Made by a program: the position numbers and the translations under genes. The notes beneath the pieces are model-generated. The model saw nothing but the letters and a program-made list of their open reading frames with translations. It was not told where the DNA came from and searched no databases. A DNA stretch of 42,088 nucleotides, taken from NCBI GenBank assembly GCA_003150235.1, contig QAMW01000032.1, forward strand, positions 1 through 42,088, written 5' to 3'. This DNA comes from Bacteroidales bacterium (GTDB lineage Bacteria > Bacteroidota > Bacteroidia > Bacteroidales > Muribaculaceae). This document shows, piece by piece, positions 30,542 to 38,399 of this stretch; position 1 is the first letter of the stretch; the number at the start of each line of letters is the position of its first letter.

Positions 30542-31974
30542 AACTTAGACACATATATATTACAGCATTCGTTACAGTAGTCGTCAGCCCTCTCGTGTCA
30601 TGTGACCGGGAGGGTCTCGACGTGCTCGATATCGAGACCCCGCAGGGTTATGAACTGTCGGCGGGTACCTCGACCATATTTCTCAACTCGTCGAAGGCTT
30701 TTGACACCCAGGCTGATTGGGTGAGCGGCTCCAACACCACCCGCTTCTACCGTGGCGACAAGCTGTATGATGACATGCGTACATCGTCCAACGGATATGG
30801 CGGCGGTCTCGGACCGGTTTATGCCGGATATTCCTGCGGAAGCTGTCACAGCAATGCGGGGCGCACAAAGCCTGCGCTATGGGCCGACGGCGGTTCCGGC
30901 GCATACGGATTTTCGGCGATGCTTGTGTATGTGACCCGCAAAAACGGAGCGTTTTTCAAAGATTACGGCAGGGTGCTTCACGACCAGTCAATCTACGGCG
31001 TAAAAGCCGAGGGCAAACTGAAGGTCGATTGGCACTTCGAGTCGTTCACATTCCCCGACGGCGAGCCTTACGAGCTTGCCTATCCTACCTATACCATCAC
31101 CGACTGGTATGCCGACGCGATAGACCCCGACGACCTTTTCTGCACGGTGCGCATACCGCTCCGGCATGTCGGCATGGGGCAGATGATGGCGCTTGACCAA
31201 AACGAAATCGAGGCGCTTGCCGCCAAGAGCAATTATCCCGAGCTTGGCATATCGGGTCGCTGCAACTATATCAACGAGCGCGGTGTGAGAAGTCTCGGCG
31301 TGTCGGGCAACAAGGCTCAACATGCCGATCTTACCGTGGAACTCGGCTTCTCGAGCGACATGGGTGTCACCAACAGCCGCTATCCCGAGGAGATATGCGA
31401 GGGGCAGATACAGATGTCGCAGGGTTCCATGATGGGGCTTCTTTACGACAAACTCGATGTGTCGACCGAGGAGATGGAAAATGTCGACTTCTACATGCAG
31501 TCGCTCGGTGTGCCGGCGCGCCGTAATGTCGACGACCCGCAGGTGAAGCGTGGCGAACAGATGTTTTACGAGGCGAAGTGTCACCTTTGTCACGTGACTA
31601 CCCTTCATACGCGCCCACGCGGTTCAACCTTGCTCAATGGTACACAGCTCCCCTGGCTCGGTAACCAGACCATTCATCCCTATTCCGACTATCTCCTGCA
31701 CGACATGGGCTCCGAGATTATGGGCGTAGGGCTGAACGACAATTATGTGTCGGGACTTGCCGCCGGCAACGAATGGCGCACCACCCCTCTCTGGGGCATA
31801 GGTCTTCAGGAGAAGGTAAACGGTCACACCTATTTCCTCCACGACGGTCGTGCGCGTAACTTCACCGAGGCTATAATGTGGCACGGCGGCGAGGGGGAGG
31901 CATCAAAAAATCTCTTCCGCAAAATGTCGAAGAGCGACCGCGATGCCCTCATCGAATTTCTTAAATCGTTGTAA
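30538..31974 (+). CDS. Di-heme oxidoreductase-family lipoprotein (DUF1111 type)
   Basis: 478 residues, lipobox SPLVSC (Cys22). Two CXXCH heme sites: YSCGSCHSNAG (Cys100, Cys103, His104) and AKCHLCHVTTL (Cys348, Cys351, His352). KNGAFFKDYGRVLHDQ, RIPLRHVGMGQ and YFLHDGRARNFTEAIMWHGG fit the di-haem oxidoreductase (thiol-oxidoreductase-like) family that pairs with imelysins in many bacteria. It would carry two covalent hemes on the periplasmic side. It needs the CcsBA system encoded downstream at 35316. A palindrome follows the stop by one base. Confidence 0.88.
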   Translation: MKLRHIYITAFVTVVVSPLVSCDREGLDVLDIETPQGYELSAGTSTIFLNSSKAFDTQADWVSGSNTTRFYRGDKLYDDMRTSSNGYGGGLGPVYAGYSCGSCHSNAGRTKPALWADGGSGAYGFSAMLVYVTRKNGAFFKDYGRVLHDQSIYGVKAEGKLKVDWHFESFTFPDGEPYELAYPTYTITDWYADAIDPDDLFCTVRIPLRHVGMGQMMALDQNEIEALAAKSNYPELGISGRCNYINERGVRSLGVSGNKAQHADLTVELGFSSDMGVTNSRYPEEICEGQIQMSQGSMMGLLYDKLDVSTEEMENVDFYMQSLGVPARRNVDDPQVKRGEQMFYEAKCHLCHVTTLHTRPRGSTLLNGTQLPWLGNQTIHPYSDYLLHDMGSEIMGVGLNDNYVSGLAAGNEWRTTPLWGIGLQEKVNGHTYFLHDGRARNFTEAIMWHGGEGEASKNLFRKMSKSDRDALIEFLKSL

Positions 31975-31975
31975 A

Positions 31976-32000
31976 TTCAACTTTCGCTTGCGAAAGTTGA
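31976..32000. repeat. TTCAACTTTCGC palindrome, right copy
   Basis: Same 12-bp stem as at 29323, here followed by GGGTTAAGAGCTTGCC and a second small hairpin GCTTGC-CTT-GCAAGC. There is no T-run. Confidence 0.7.
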
Positions 32001-32085
32001 GGGTTAAGAGCTTGCCTTGCAAGCGGGTTAAAAAGGTTATGGGGTTAAAGGCTAATAGGAAGTTAGCTATCGTAAAGTGGGCTTA

Positions 32086-32118
32086 GCGTAGCAGTAGGGG
32101 CGAGTGGAAGCTCGCCCG
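32086..32118 (+). repeat. REP fragment (first hairpin only)
   Basis: GCAGTAGGGGCGAGTGGAAG followed by CTCGCCC: stem GGGCGAG/CTCGCCC with the TGGAAG loop shared with the REP at 38513. Confidence 0.65.
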
Positions 32119-32150
32119 GTACACGGAAGGCAAAGGATGCATCGGTATCC

Positions 32151-32201
32151 CATAAACCCTAAACCCTCAACCATAAACCCTAAACTTTATACCTCTAAAC
32201 T
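32151..32201 (+). repeat. Telomere-like CCCTAAA repeat
   Basis: Four imperfect units of (A)AACCCTAAA or ATAAACCCT type. Similar to 24549-24577. No gene signal is seen; the adjacent 32202-32232 is an AT-rich leader for the second porin. Confidence 0.55.
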
Positions 32202-32232
32202 TAAAATATGAATATAAATTATTAACTTTGTT

Positions 32233-33456
32233 ATGTCAAGAATAAAATCAATCATATCAGCAATATTGATGGTTTCGCTACTTCCTGTCGCAGCGTCGGC
32301 GCAGTATGATGCCGATACCGAAAATGGAGTCGTGTCGCTTGCAGGGCGCGACGGCTTCTCATGGGGTACGCGCAACGGTGATTTCCTGTTCAAGCCATAT
32401 CTGCTTGTACAGACATCGGCAAATTTCAACTATTACGACAGCGAGGGTCTTGACCCGGCTTACAACCAGGATAATGTGGCAAACTCCGGATTCGCCATCC
32501 CTTACGCGGTGCTCGGATTTACCGGCAAGGCATTCGGCAAAGTCACTTATAATCTTTCAATCAACGCCGCCGCTTCCGGAGGCAACCTCTTGCAGCAGGC
32601 ATGGGCCGACGTGAAGATACGCGACCAGTTTGCCGTGCGCATAGGTAAATTCAAGACTCCCTTCTCTCACGCTTATCTCACCACGCTCGGCGAGACACTG
32701 TTCCCCTCCCTCCCCGTGTCGCTGACCGCATCGGTGATAATGCCTCATTCACTTAATGCTGTCACGCCTCATATCGGCACCGGTTTTGACCTCGGTGTCG
32801 AAGTACACGGTCTTATCCGTCAGAAATGGGGCTATCAAGTAGGTGTATTCAACGGCACCGGTGCCTCGGTAAACAGTGCTACCAAGACATTCAGCGACGA
32901 CTGGCACATACCTTCGCTGCTCTATGCCGGACGTTTCACCTTCCAGCCGAAGGGCGTGATGCCCGCCACTCAGGGCAGCCCCCGTCAGCTTAATCTTGAC
33001 AGGATGCTCATAGGCGTGTCGGCTTCAATCAACGTGGAGAGCGAGAACGAGAGCACCAACGATTTCCGCGCCGGAGTGGAGTTTGCATGGATTAAAAACC
33101 GCCTATATCTCGCAGCCGAGGCTTATTATATGAGAGTAGGATTCACGAAACGCCAGAAAATCGATGAGTCTTACAATTATCTCGGCGGATATGTGCAGGC
33201 TGGTTATTTCATCACCGACCGTCTGCAGGGCGCGCTCCGTTACGACCTTCTCGACCGTAACGGTCTTGACCGGGGCGGCCTGCTCAACATGCCGGCTGTG
33301 GGTGTGAATTACTTCTTCAAGGGTACGGGTCTGAAACTGCAGGCGATGTATCAGTACATGGGCAGGACCGGTCACGCCACACAGCTTGACCGTGACAACG
33401 ATGATCTCGGGCTTGCCATGCACTCCGCCACCGTGCAGTTACAATATACATTCTGA
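32233..33456 (+). CDS. Porin family protein (phosphate-selective-porin-like)
   Basis: 407 residues with signal peptide (MVSLLPVAASAQ, cleavage after AQ) and beta-barrel character to the end, TVQLQYTF, a strong outer-membrane C-terminal signature. FAVRIGKFKTPFSHAYLTTL (about 132-151) is the OprO/P-like block with a KFKTPF loop. It differs from the porin at 27900 outside this block, so the two are paralogs, not a recent duplicate. It precedes the mono-heme lipoprotein by 4 bases. The product probably passes a substrate used by the neighbouring redox proteins; its nature is not visible. A TAACTTTG lies too close to the ATG to serve (see rejected items). Confidence 0.82.
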   Translation: MSRIKSIISAILMVSLLPVAASAQYDADTENGVVSLAGRDGFSWGTRNGDFLFKPYLLVQTSANFNYYDSEGLDPAYNQDNVANSGFAIPYAVLGFTGKAFGKVTYNLSINAAASGGNLLQQAWADVKIRDQFAVRIGKFKTPFSHAYLTTLGETLFPSLPVSLTASVIMPHSLNAVTPHIGTGFDLGVEVHGLIRQKWGYQVGVFNGTGASVNSATKTFSDDWHIPSLLYAGRFTFQPKGVMPATQGSPRQLNLDRMLIGVSASINVESENESTNDFRAGVEFAWIKNRLYLAAEAYYMRVGFTKRQKIDESYNYLGGYVQAGYFITDRLQGALRYDLLDRNGLDRGGLLNMPAVGVNYFFKGTGLKLQAMYQYMGRTGHATQLDRDNDDLGLAMHSATVQLQYTF

Positions 33457-33460
33457 CAAT

Positions 33461-34162
33461 ATGCGACTTCACAATATAATATTATCCTTGACACTGGCGA
33501 CATCTGTCGCTTCATGCGACGACGGTAAGATATATGATGACGCCTCCATGGGAATGGATGACAACGGTATTACATCGACCGTAAAATTTACCGGCGATGT
33601 CGAAGGAATCGATTCCTGGACAAGCGGATATTCGGTTGTCGTGGCGGGATTCAGCGACAGTGAATACGCCGAGGTGTCGCGTCCTGTGACAGGAGGGGAT
33701 TTTGAAATTGACGGTATCACCGACGACATTTCAAGCATCGAGCTTTGTGTAGTCAACCGCTTGCGCAAGCGTGTCGCCACGTTTGCCGCTGTCGAGCCTG
33801 TCAAGGGAAGTGACGGATACATACATTTCGATGTTGGGAATGTGGATGCCGGGATGTTTGTCGCCGTTCAGAACGCTGTGTTCAACGCCGCCTGTGTGCA
33901 GTGTCACGGCGGCAGCAATCATGCGGCTGCGTCGCTCAACCTTACCGAGGCTGACAGTTACGATGCTTTGGTCAATGTGACCTCGGTGAAGTCGCCCGAC
34001 ATGATGCGCGTGACTCCCGGCGATGCGTCGGCAAGTGTGCTTTGGCGCGCTATCGCCACAGATATATCGGATGACTGGGCTTACCGTCACCATACGATTA
34101 TTTCTAATAATACCTCTGCCGATCTGGTGAAAAACTGGATTGACGCAGGTGCTAAAAAATGA
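33461..34162 (+). CDS. Mono-heme cytochrome c-like lipoprotein
   Basis: 233 residues from the Met at 33461; the frame is open upstream, but only this Met gives a signal peptide with lipobox SVASC (Cys19). Residues 35-130 are beta-rich and unknown. A single heme site AACVQCHGG (Cys145, Cys148, His149) is followed by SLNLTEADSYDALV, as in planctomycete-type and Bacteroidetes cytochrome c domains, and SPDMMRV may provide the Met ligand. It would be a lipid-anchored electron carrier for the di-heme protein or another partner. It starts 4 bases after the second porin and stops 9 bases before the Rid-like gene. Confidence 0.82.
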   Translation: MRLHNIILSLTLATSVASCDDGKIYDDASMGMDDNGITSTVKFTGDVEGIDSWTSGYSVVVAGFSDSEYAEVSRPVTGGDFEIDGITDDISSIELCVVNRLRKRVATFAAVEPVKGSDGYIHFDVGNVDAGMFVAVQNAVFNAACVQCHGGSNHAAASLNLTEADSYDALVNVTSVKSPDMMRVTPGDASASVLWRAIATDISDDWAYRHHTIISNNTSADLVKNWIDAGAKK

Positions 34163-34171
34163 TGACATCTT

Positions 34172-35329
34172 ATGCTACTGGAAGAAGAAATAAAAAGGGA
34201 AATGACTACATATTATAATAATGGTGCATCAACTATCGTGTCGGCGTTTATGCGCGGGAGCGGAGTGGCGGAGTACCATGCGATAATCAAGTCGACCGCT
34301 GCCGGGGAGCCTTTCGCCGCCCAGCTGTCGACCGTCATCGCCGCTTACAATAATCTGCGCGAACGTCTCGGTGCCGGTGTAGTGCCTGTGTTCAAGCGCT
34401 ATTTCCTGAGCGATGCGTCCAACCAGCAGTCGCAGCTGCCGCGTGAGGAAGAGTGCGCCGTTTCTATCGTGGAGCAGTCGCCGCTCGATGGCACAAAGCT
34501 GGCTCTCTGGGTGTATCTGCAGGAAGGAGTGGCGGTCAATAACCTGTACAACGGACTGTATTCAGTGACTCACGGAGATTATACTCATTTCTGGCAGGGG
34601 AGTGCCTGCACACCCGATGTGCAGTCGGAGGTTGCCACCCGTGCGTTGCTTTGCGACTACGCCCTGCGCCTTGAAGACGAGGGTTGCTCGATTGCCGACA
34701 ACTGTGTGCGCACATGGTTTTTCGTGCACGATGTCGATGTGAACTATGCCGGGATGGTGAAGGGAAGAAACGAGATGTTCATGACCAACAACCTTACGTC
34801 CGACACCCATTTCATAGCAAGTACCGGTATCGGGGGGCGCCATGCCGATCCGCGTGTGACCGTGGAGATGGACACTTATGCTGTCAAAGGCATCGTGCCT
34901 GGTCAGATGAGGTATCTTTATGCACCGGAATATCTGAATCCGACCTATGAATATGGGGTGGCGTTTGAGCGTGGCGCATACGTTGACTACGGCGACCGCC
35001 GCCATGTGTTTATCTCCGGTACGGCGAGCATCAACAACCGTGGTGAGGTGGTGCATAAGGGCGATGTGAAGGCACAGACCCGCAGGATGTGGGAAAATGT
35101 AGGCGCTCTTCTTGCCGAGGCTGAATGTGGCTGGCATGATGTGTGTCACATGATTGTGTATCTTCGCGACATAGCCGATTATGCGGCTGTCAATGCGATG
35201 TATGAGGAGCGTTTTCCAGGTGTGCCGCGTGTGATTGTGCTTGCTCCGGTGTGTCGCCCCGAATGGCTGATTGAAATGGAATGTATGGCGGTTCGCCCCG
35301 TCGCCGGTAATGGTTATGCGGCTTTCTAA
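34172..35329 (+). CDS. Rid-superfamily protein with chorismatase-like architecture
   Basis: 385 residues. The C-terminal 110 residues (about 265-375) have the RidA/YjgF pattern: FISGTASIN, a GDVKAQTRRMWENVGALLAEA helix split, VCHMIVYLRDIADYAAVNAM and VCRPEWLIEMECMAV. The long N-terminal part (about 250 residues) has TWFFVHDVDVNYAGMVKGRN. This arrangement recalls chorismatases of FkbO/Hyg5/XanB2 type, which split chorismate. No signal peptide is present, so it works in the cytoplasm. It lies between a cytochrome gene and CcsBA and overlaps CcsBA by 14-20 bases. Its link to heme-protein making is unexplained. Start 34172 (MLLEEEIKREM) or Met11 at 34202. Confidence 0.6.
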   Translation: MLLEEEIKREMTTYYNNGASTIVSAFMRGSGVAEYHAIIKSTAAGEPFAAQLSTVIAAYNNLRERLGAGVVPVFKRYFLSDASNQQSQLPREEECAVSIVEQSPLDGTKLALWVYLQEGVAVNNLYNGLYSVTHGDYTHFWQGSACTPDVQSEVATRALLCDYALRLEDEGCSIADNCVRTWFFVHDVDVNYAGMVKGRNEMFMTNNLTSDTHFIASTGIGGRHADPRVTVEMDTYAVKGIVPGQMRYLYAPEYLNPTYEYGVAFERGAYVDYGDRRHVFISGTASINNRGEVVHKGDVKAQTRRMWENVGALLAEAECGWHDVCHMIVYLRDIADYAAVNAMYEERFPGVPRVIVLAPVCRPEWLIEMECMAVRPVAGNGYAAF

Positions 35330-37070
35330 ACCTGCTTGGCTGCTGCACATATCGCTGCTTGTGATTGTCGTCGGAGGGGTCATGACATGGCTCACCGGCG
35401 ACCGCGGGCAGGTACGGCTCGGGAAGGGTGAGGAGGTTTCGGCTTATCAGCTTGCCGACGGTTCAGTGAGGCAATTTCCGTTCCGGCTGTCGCTTGACAG
35501 TTTCACCGTAGCATACTATCCCGGAGGAGAGGTGCCGCGCGATTTCGTGAGCTATCTTCGTGTCGACGGAGAGCCGACCGAGGTGTCGGTCAACAACATC
35601 GTATCGGTAAACGGCTATCGTCTTTGCCAGATGTCGTATGACAGCGAGGGGCATACCGTGCTCAGTGTCAATCATGACCCGCTTGGAATAGGGATGGTTT
35701 ATACAGGATTTCTGCTCTTTGCCGTTGCGGGATTGTGGCTCATGCTGTCGCGGGTGTCGGGATTTCGTAAGGCGGTTAAACGTCTGTCGGCTATGGCGGT
35801 ATTACTTTGTGCCGTTGCCGCCGGTGCCTCGGCGGAGACTATCGCTGGGGTGCCACATCAGCAGGCCGATTCGCTTTCCCGCAAGCAGGTGATGTATAAT
35901 GGCAGGCTGATGACATTCAACTCGCTTGCGCGTGATTTCACGCTGAAAATCACCGGCGATACGCGCTATCGCGGTTTGTCGCCGGAGCAGTTTATGGCAT
36001 CATGGCTGCTTTATCCCGAGCAATGGCAGGGGGAGCGTGCAATTCTTGTGAAAGATAAGGCGTTGCGCGACTGTCTCGGGCTTGACGGACGGTATGCGTC
36101 GCTCGACGACCTGTTTTCGGCTTCCGATTATTACCGTCTGCGCGATTTGTATGGTAAAGGCAATGCAGAGCTTGACCGCGCCATCGAGGAGCTTGACGAG
36201 AAAGTAGGATTGATCATGGATTTATTGGCGGGTAATCTGATTATGCGTCTTCCCGATAATGCCGATTCTATGTCCGATGCCCGCGTCGAGGCGGAGATTA
36301 TCTATAATAAAGTTCCTTTCTCCACGCTGATTTTCATACTGCTTTTCTGCGGCGCGGGAGTGGCTTTTGTCGGCTTGTTCCGCTTGCCGAAGTTTTCCTC
36401 TGTTGCGGTAGCATTGCTTTGCATAGCGTTACTGCTGCAGCTGACCGCATATATACTTGAATGGTACATGTCGGGGCATATTCCGCTTGCCAATACGGGC
36501 GAAACCATGGAGTTTCTGTTGCTTGTGCTGTTGCCGCTGCTGCTGGCGTTTCACCGCACATCGGCGTTGCTTCTGCCTGTGGGGATGCTTTTTGCCGGTG
36601 CCGTGGCTCTTGTGGCTCATCTCATCGGTTCCAATCCTGTGTTGACACCGCTTATGCCTGTGCTTGCATCTCCATGGCTGAGCATACATGTGACGCTTGT
36701 CATGACGGCTTACGCGCTTTTCGGTTTCACCGTCACCTGCAGCGTGATTTCGTTTTTCTCGCCATCGCGGCGTGAACGCCTGATGTGGCTTGACCGCGTG
36801 ATGCTCTATCCGGCGCTATACCTTCTCGGACTTGGCATAATTACCGGCGCCGTATGGGCAAATGTATCATGGGGACGCTATTGGGCATGGGACCCGAAGG
36901 AGACATGGGCGCTTGTCACCTTTATTATATACGCCGTGGCGATGCACCGCTCCATCAAGCCACTTAACCACCCCACCACGTTTCACGCCTACATGCTCTT
37001 TGCTTTCCTTGCCGTGCTGATGACCTATTTCGGTGTCAACGCCCTCTCCTCACTCCACGCCTATTCGTAG
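35316..37070 (+). CDS. Cytochrome c biogenesis protein CcsBA (system II)
   Basis: 584 residues from the Met at 35316 (Met at 35310 also possible); the frame is open to 35271, but that start would sit in the Rid-like gene. The N-terminus has a ResB/CcsB-like membrane helix and a soluble part (RLSLDSFTVAYYPGGEVPRD). The second half is CcsA with several helices and the heme-handling tryptophan-rich WGRYWAWDPKETW (about 526-538), plus conserved His residues in helices (MSGHIPLANTGE, ISVHVTL-like IHVTLVMTAY). It moves heme across the inner membrane and attaches it to CXXCH. The upstream di-heme and mono-heme lipoproteins are the obvious local clients. Confidence 0.88.
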   Translation: MRLSKPAWLLHISLLVIVVGGVMTWLTGDRGQVRLGKGEEVSAYQLADGSVRQFPFRLSLDSFTVAYYPGGEVPRDFVSYLRVDGEPTEVSVNNIVSVNGYRLCQMSYDSEGHTVLSVNHDPLGIGMVYTGFLLFAVAGLWLMLSRVSGFRKAVKRLSAMAVLLCAVAAGASAETIAGVPHQQADSLSRKQVMYNGRLMTFNSLARDFTLKITGDTRYRGLSPEQFMASWLLYPEQWQGERAILVKDKALRDCLGLDGRYASLDDLFSASDYYRLRDLYGKGNAELDRAIEELDEKVGLIMDLLAGNLIMRLPDNADSMSDARVEAEIIYNKVPFSTLIFILLFCGAGVAFVGLFRLPKFSSVAVALLCIALLLQLTAYILEWYMSGHIPLANTGETMEFLLLVLLPLLLAFHRTSALLLPVGMLFAGAVALVAHLIGSNPVLTPLMPVLASPWLSIHVTLVMTAYALFGFTVTCSVISFFSPSRRERLMWLDRVMLYPALYLLGLGIITGAVWANVSWGRYWAWDPKETWALVTFIIYAVAMHRSIKPLNHPTTFHAYMLFAFLAVLMTYFGVNALSSLHAYS

Positions 37071-37154
37071 GAGTTGTCAGTTGTCAGAGGTCAGTTTTCA
37101 GATGTTGGTGTTAAGGTCTTTAAGGTCGCTAAGGACTCCAAAGACTCTAAGGTC
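37071..37154 (+). repeat. GTTGTCAG module and 10-bp-period repeat
   Basis: GTTGTCAGTTGTCAG, then GGTCAGTTTTCAG, then a 10-bp-period run from 37111 (units TTAAGGTCTT, TAAGGTCGCT, AAGGACTCCA, AAGACTCTAA). Same two modules as at 11260 and 22230. Confidence 0.65.
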
Positions 37155-37162
37155 ATGCACAA

Positions 37163-37170
37163 TAGATTTG
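37163..37170 (+). promoter_or_regulatory. -7 box of the small conserved gene
   Basis: TAGATTTG matches TAnnTTTG 51 bases before the ATG at 37221; the -33 region holds the 10-bp repeat and has no TTTG. Confidence 0.4.
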
Positions 37171-37220
37171 ACCTTTTCCCCCGCAAAAGCGTTATAGTAG
37201 AAAAACAAACATTTACGACT

Positions 37221-37478
37221 ATGACAGCAAACCGCATACATCCGATTGATGATGTACTTGTAGAACTTTATTTCGACGGAAAGAAAGTCGACACCTATGA
37301 AGGGTCAGGATTTCGCACAGTAGAGCAGGCTATTCAAAATGCTTACGACGGCTCAGAGCGCGCAAACGTGAATATCGAAGACTACGTGTTCCGCGTGACA
37401 AACCTTGCCGACCACACCTCGGCGCGCTACCGCGTAAACGCCGGCGGCAACGTCAAAATCCTCCCCGAGGAGCAATAA
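37221..37478 (+). CDS. Small conserved Bacteroidetes protein, function unknown
   Basis: 85 residues from the Met at 37221; the frame is open to 37074, but its first part is only intergenic repeat. The protein is soluble, with RIHPIDDVLVELYFDGKKVD at the start and the ending ARYRVNAGGNVKILPEEQ. I do not recognise a named family. A second copy of the last 20 codons exists at 38405-38466, so the gene has been duplicated or disrupted locally. Downstream are a REP hairpin and a HEPN-MNT pair on the other strand. Confidence 0.6.
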   Translation: MTANRIHPIDDVLVELYFDGKKVDTYEGSGFRTVEQAIQNAYDGSERANVNIEDYVFRVTNLADHTSARYRVNAGGNVKILPEEQ

Positions 37479-37553
37479 CGCGCTTCCTCATCGGTAAGCG
37501 CGTATCATTATGATAATCAACGCATAGTATTAGGGCGGATGGAAGTCCGCCCA
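37416..37553 (+). repeat. Direct repeat A (3' end of the small gene plus REP hairpin)
   Basis: About 138 bases, matched by 38400-38541: the end of the gene, a CGCGTAT...GATAATCA stretch and a REP hairpin GGGCGGA-TGGAAG-TCCGCCC (37533-37553). Confidence 0.85.
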
Positions 37554-37559
37554 CTGTTT

Positions 37560-37856
37560 TTATATCCGTATTCCCGTTTTAAGTATATCCGCGTAAAGCG
37601 GATTATTTATATCCTCTGTAAGTAAAACCGGCTCTATGAGATTGCTGATTTTGCGTTTCAGTTTCCACAATAAAGGAGTGTCTTCGAAATAGTCATCACT
37701 TAGATGCTCCACTACAACGGCGATGTCAATGTCGCTCTCCTCGGTATAGTTGCCTTTGCTATATGAGCCATAAAGGTAAAGAGCCTTTATGGGCAACCGT
37801 TCAGCAACAGCAACCTTATATCGTTGTGCTAATCTTATAGCTTGCTCTTTATCCAT
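37560..37856 (-). CDS. MNT-type nucleotidyltransferase antitoxin
   Basis: 98 residues with the minimal nucleotidyltransferase core: LYLYGSYSKGNYTEESDIDI (27-46), which includes GSYSKG and the Asp pair D43/D45, then AVVVEHL. These proteins are the antitoxin half of HEPN-MNT modules and can silence the toxin by adding AMP to it. The gene starts inside the 3' end of the HEPN gene (22-base overlap), so both are translated from one message. It ends 7 bases from the REP hairpin. Confidence 0.85.
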   Translation of the reverse strand: MDKEQAIRLAQRYKVAVAERLPIKALYLYGSYSKGNYTEESDIDIAVVVEHLSDDYFEDTPLLWKLKRKISNLIEPVLLTEDINNPLYADILKTGIRI

Positions 37857-38221
37857 ATCCTCAATCTATCAGTTTGTTCAATTAACTCATTGCAACGCTC
37901 GACAGTCAGACTTTTCATCAACCGCTCCTTATATGACGGGTAACGTGCCTCGATGTTCAATGGTTCAAGCGCGTCTATGAAATCCATCTGTTCTTCTGAC
38001 ATCTCTCTATTCAAACTGCTTTTTTCAGCAAGTCTTGATAAACTATGGATTTTCAACGGTGGCTCTTTCAACACGTTGCTCCAATATGCTTTCAGGATTT
38101 TCTCGATTGTCTGGTGACACATAAACGCGACATAAAGGTATCGCTGTGTTTCAAGCATTGCCTTAGCCGTGTCAAAATCATAATCTGACATCTCAATCCA
38201 ATATGTCACCTTGTCATTCAT
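37835..38221 (-). CDS. HEPN-domain protein (toxin half of HEPN-MNT)
   Basis: 128 residues from the Met at 38221; the frame is open to 38317 but the promoter at 38245-38274 places the real start at MNDKVTYWIEMSDYDFDTAK. FMCHQTIEKILKAYW (about 33-47) and HSLSRLAEKSSL (about 59-70) are HEPN landmarks, and EARYPSYKERL (about 91-101) is the ARYP-type motif of this branch. A strict RX4-6H RNase motif is not visible, so it may be a different subclass or less active. In such pairs the HEPN protein cuts RNA and the MNT partner restrains it. The pair sits between diverged direct repeats. Confidence 0.85.
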   Translation of the reverse strand: MNDKVTYWIEMSDYDFDTAKAMLETQRYLYVAFMCHQTIEKILKAYWSNVLKEPPLKIHSLSRLAEKSSLNREMSEEQMDFIDALEPLNIEARYPSYKERLMKSLTVERCNELIEQTDRLRIWIKSKL

Positions 38222-38244
38222 TGATTTTTTAATTGAATCAAGTG

Positions 38245-38274
38245 CAAATATAACTAATTCTTTAAGAAAACCAA
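38245..38274 (-). promoter_or_regulatory. Promoter of the HEPN-MNT pair
   Basis: On the minus strand TTG (38274-38272), 19 bases, TATATTTG (38252-38245); start about 38238, 17 bases before the HEPN ATG at 38221. Three tandem repeats abut the -33 box. Confidence 0.7.
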
Positions 38275-38275
38275 G

Positions 38276-38340
38276 CGAATAACATTGAAAAACCCATCGA
38301 ATAACATAGGAAAACAAACGAATAACATTGAAAAATCAAT
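38276..38340 (-). repeat. Three tandem 21-22-bp repeats upstream of HEPN-MNT
   Basis: Units at 38276-38297, 38298-38318 and 38319-38340 each begin CGAATAACAT on the plus strand and continue (T/A)GAAAA-rich. Their spacing, two helix turns each, suits side-by-side binding of a regulator such as the toxin-antitoxin complex. Confidence 0.75.
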
Positions 38341-38399
38341 AGTTTAATACTAAATTTATTAAGAAATGCAATAAACGATTACTATGTGCGATTTGCTGC

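Noticed and set aside
32223..32230. TAACTTTG just before the second porin
   Set aside because: It ends 2 bases before the ATG, so transcription would start inside the coding region and remove the signal peptide start.
34562..35395. Minus-strand frame of 277 codons
   Set aside because: Antisense of the Rid-like gene and of the CcsBA start; His/Thr-rich with no family features.
37074..37220. N-terminal extension of the small conserved gene
   Set aside because: The added 49 codons are the GTTGTCAG and 10-bp repeat modules; a -7 box and normal start lie downstream.
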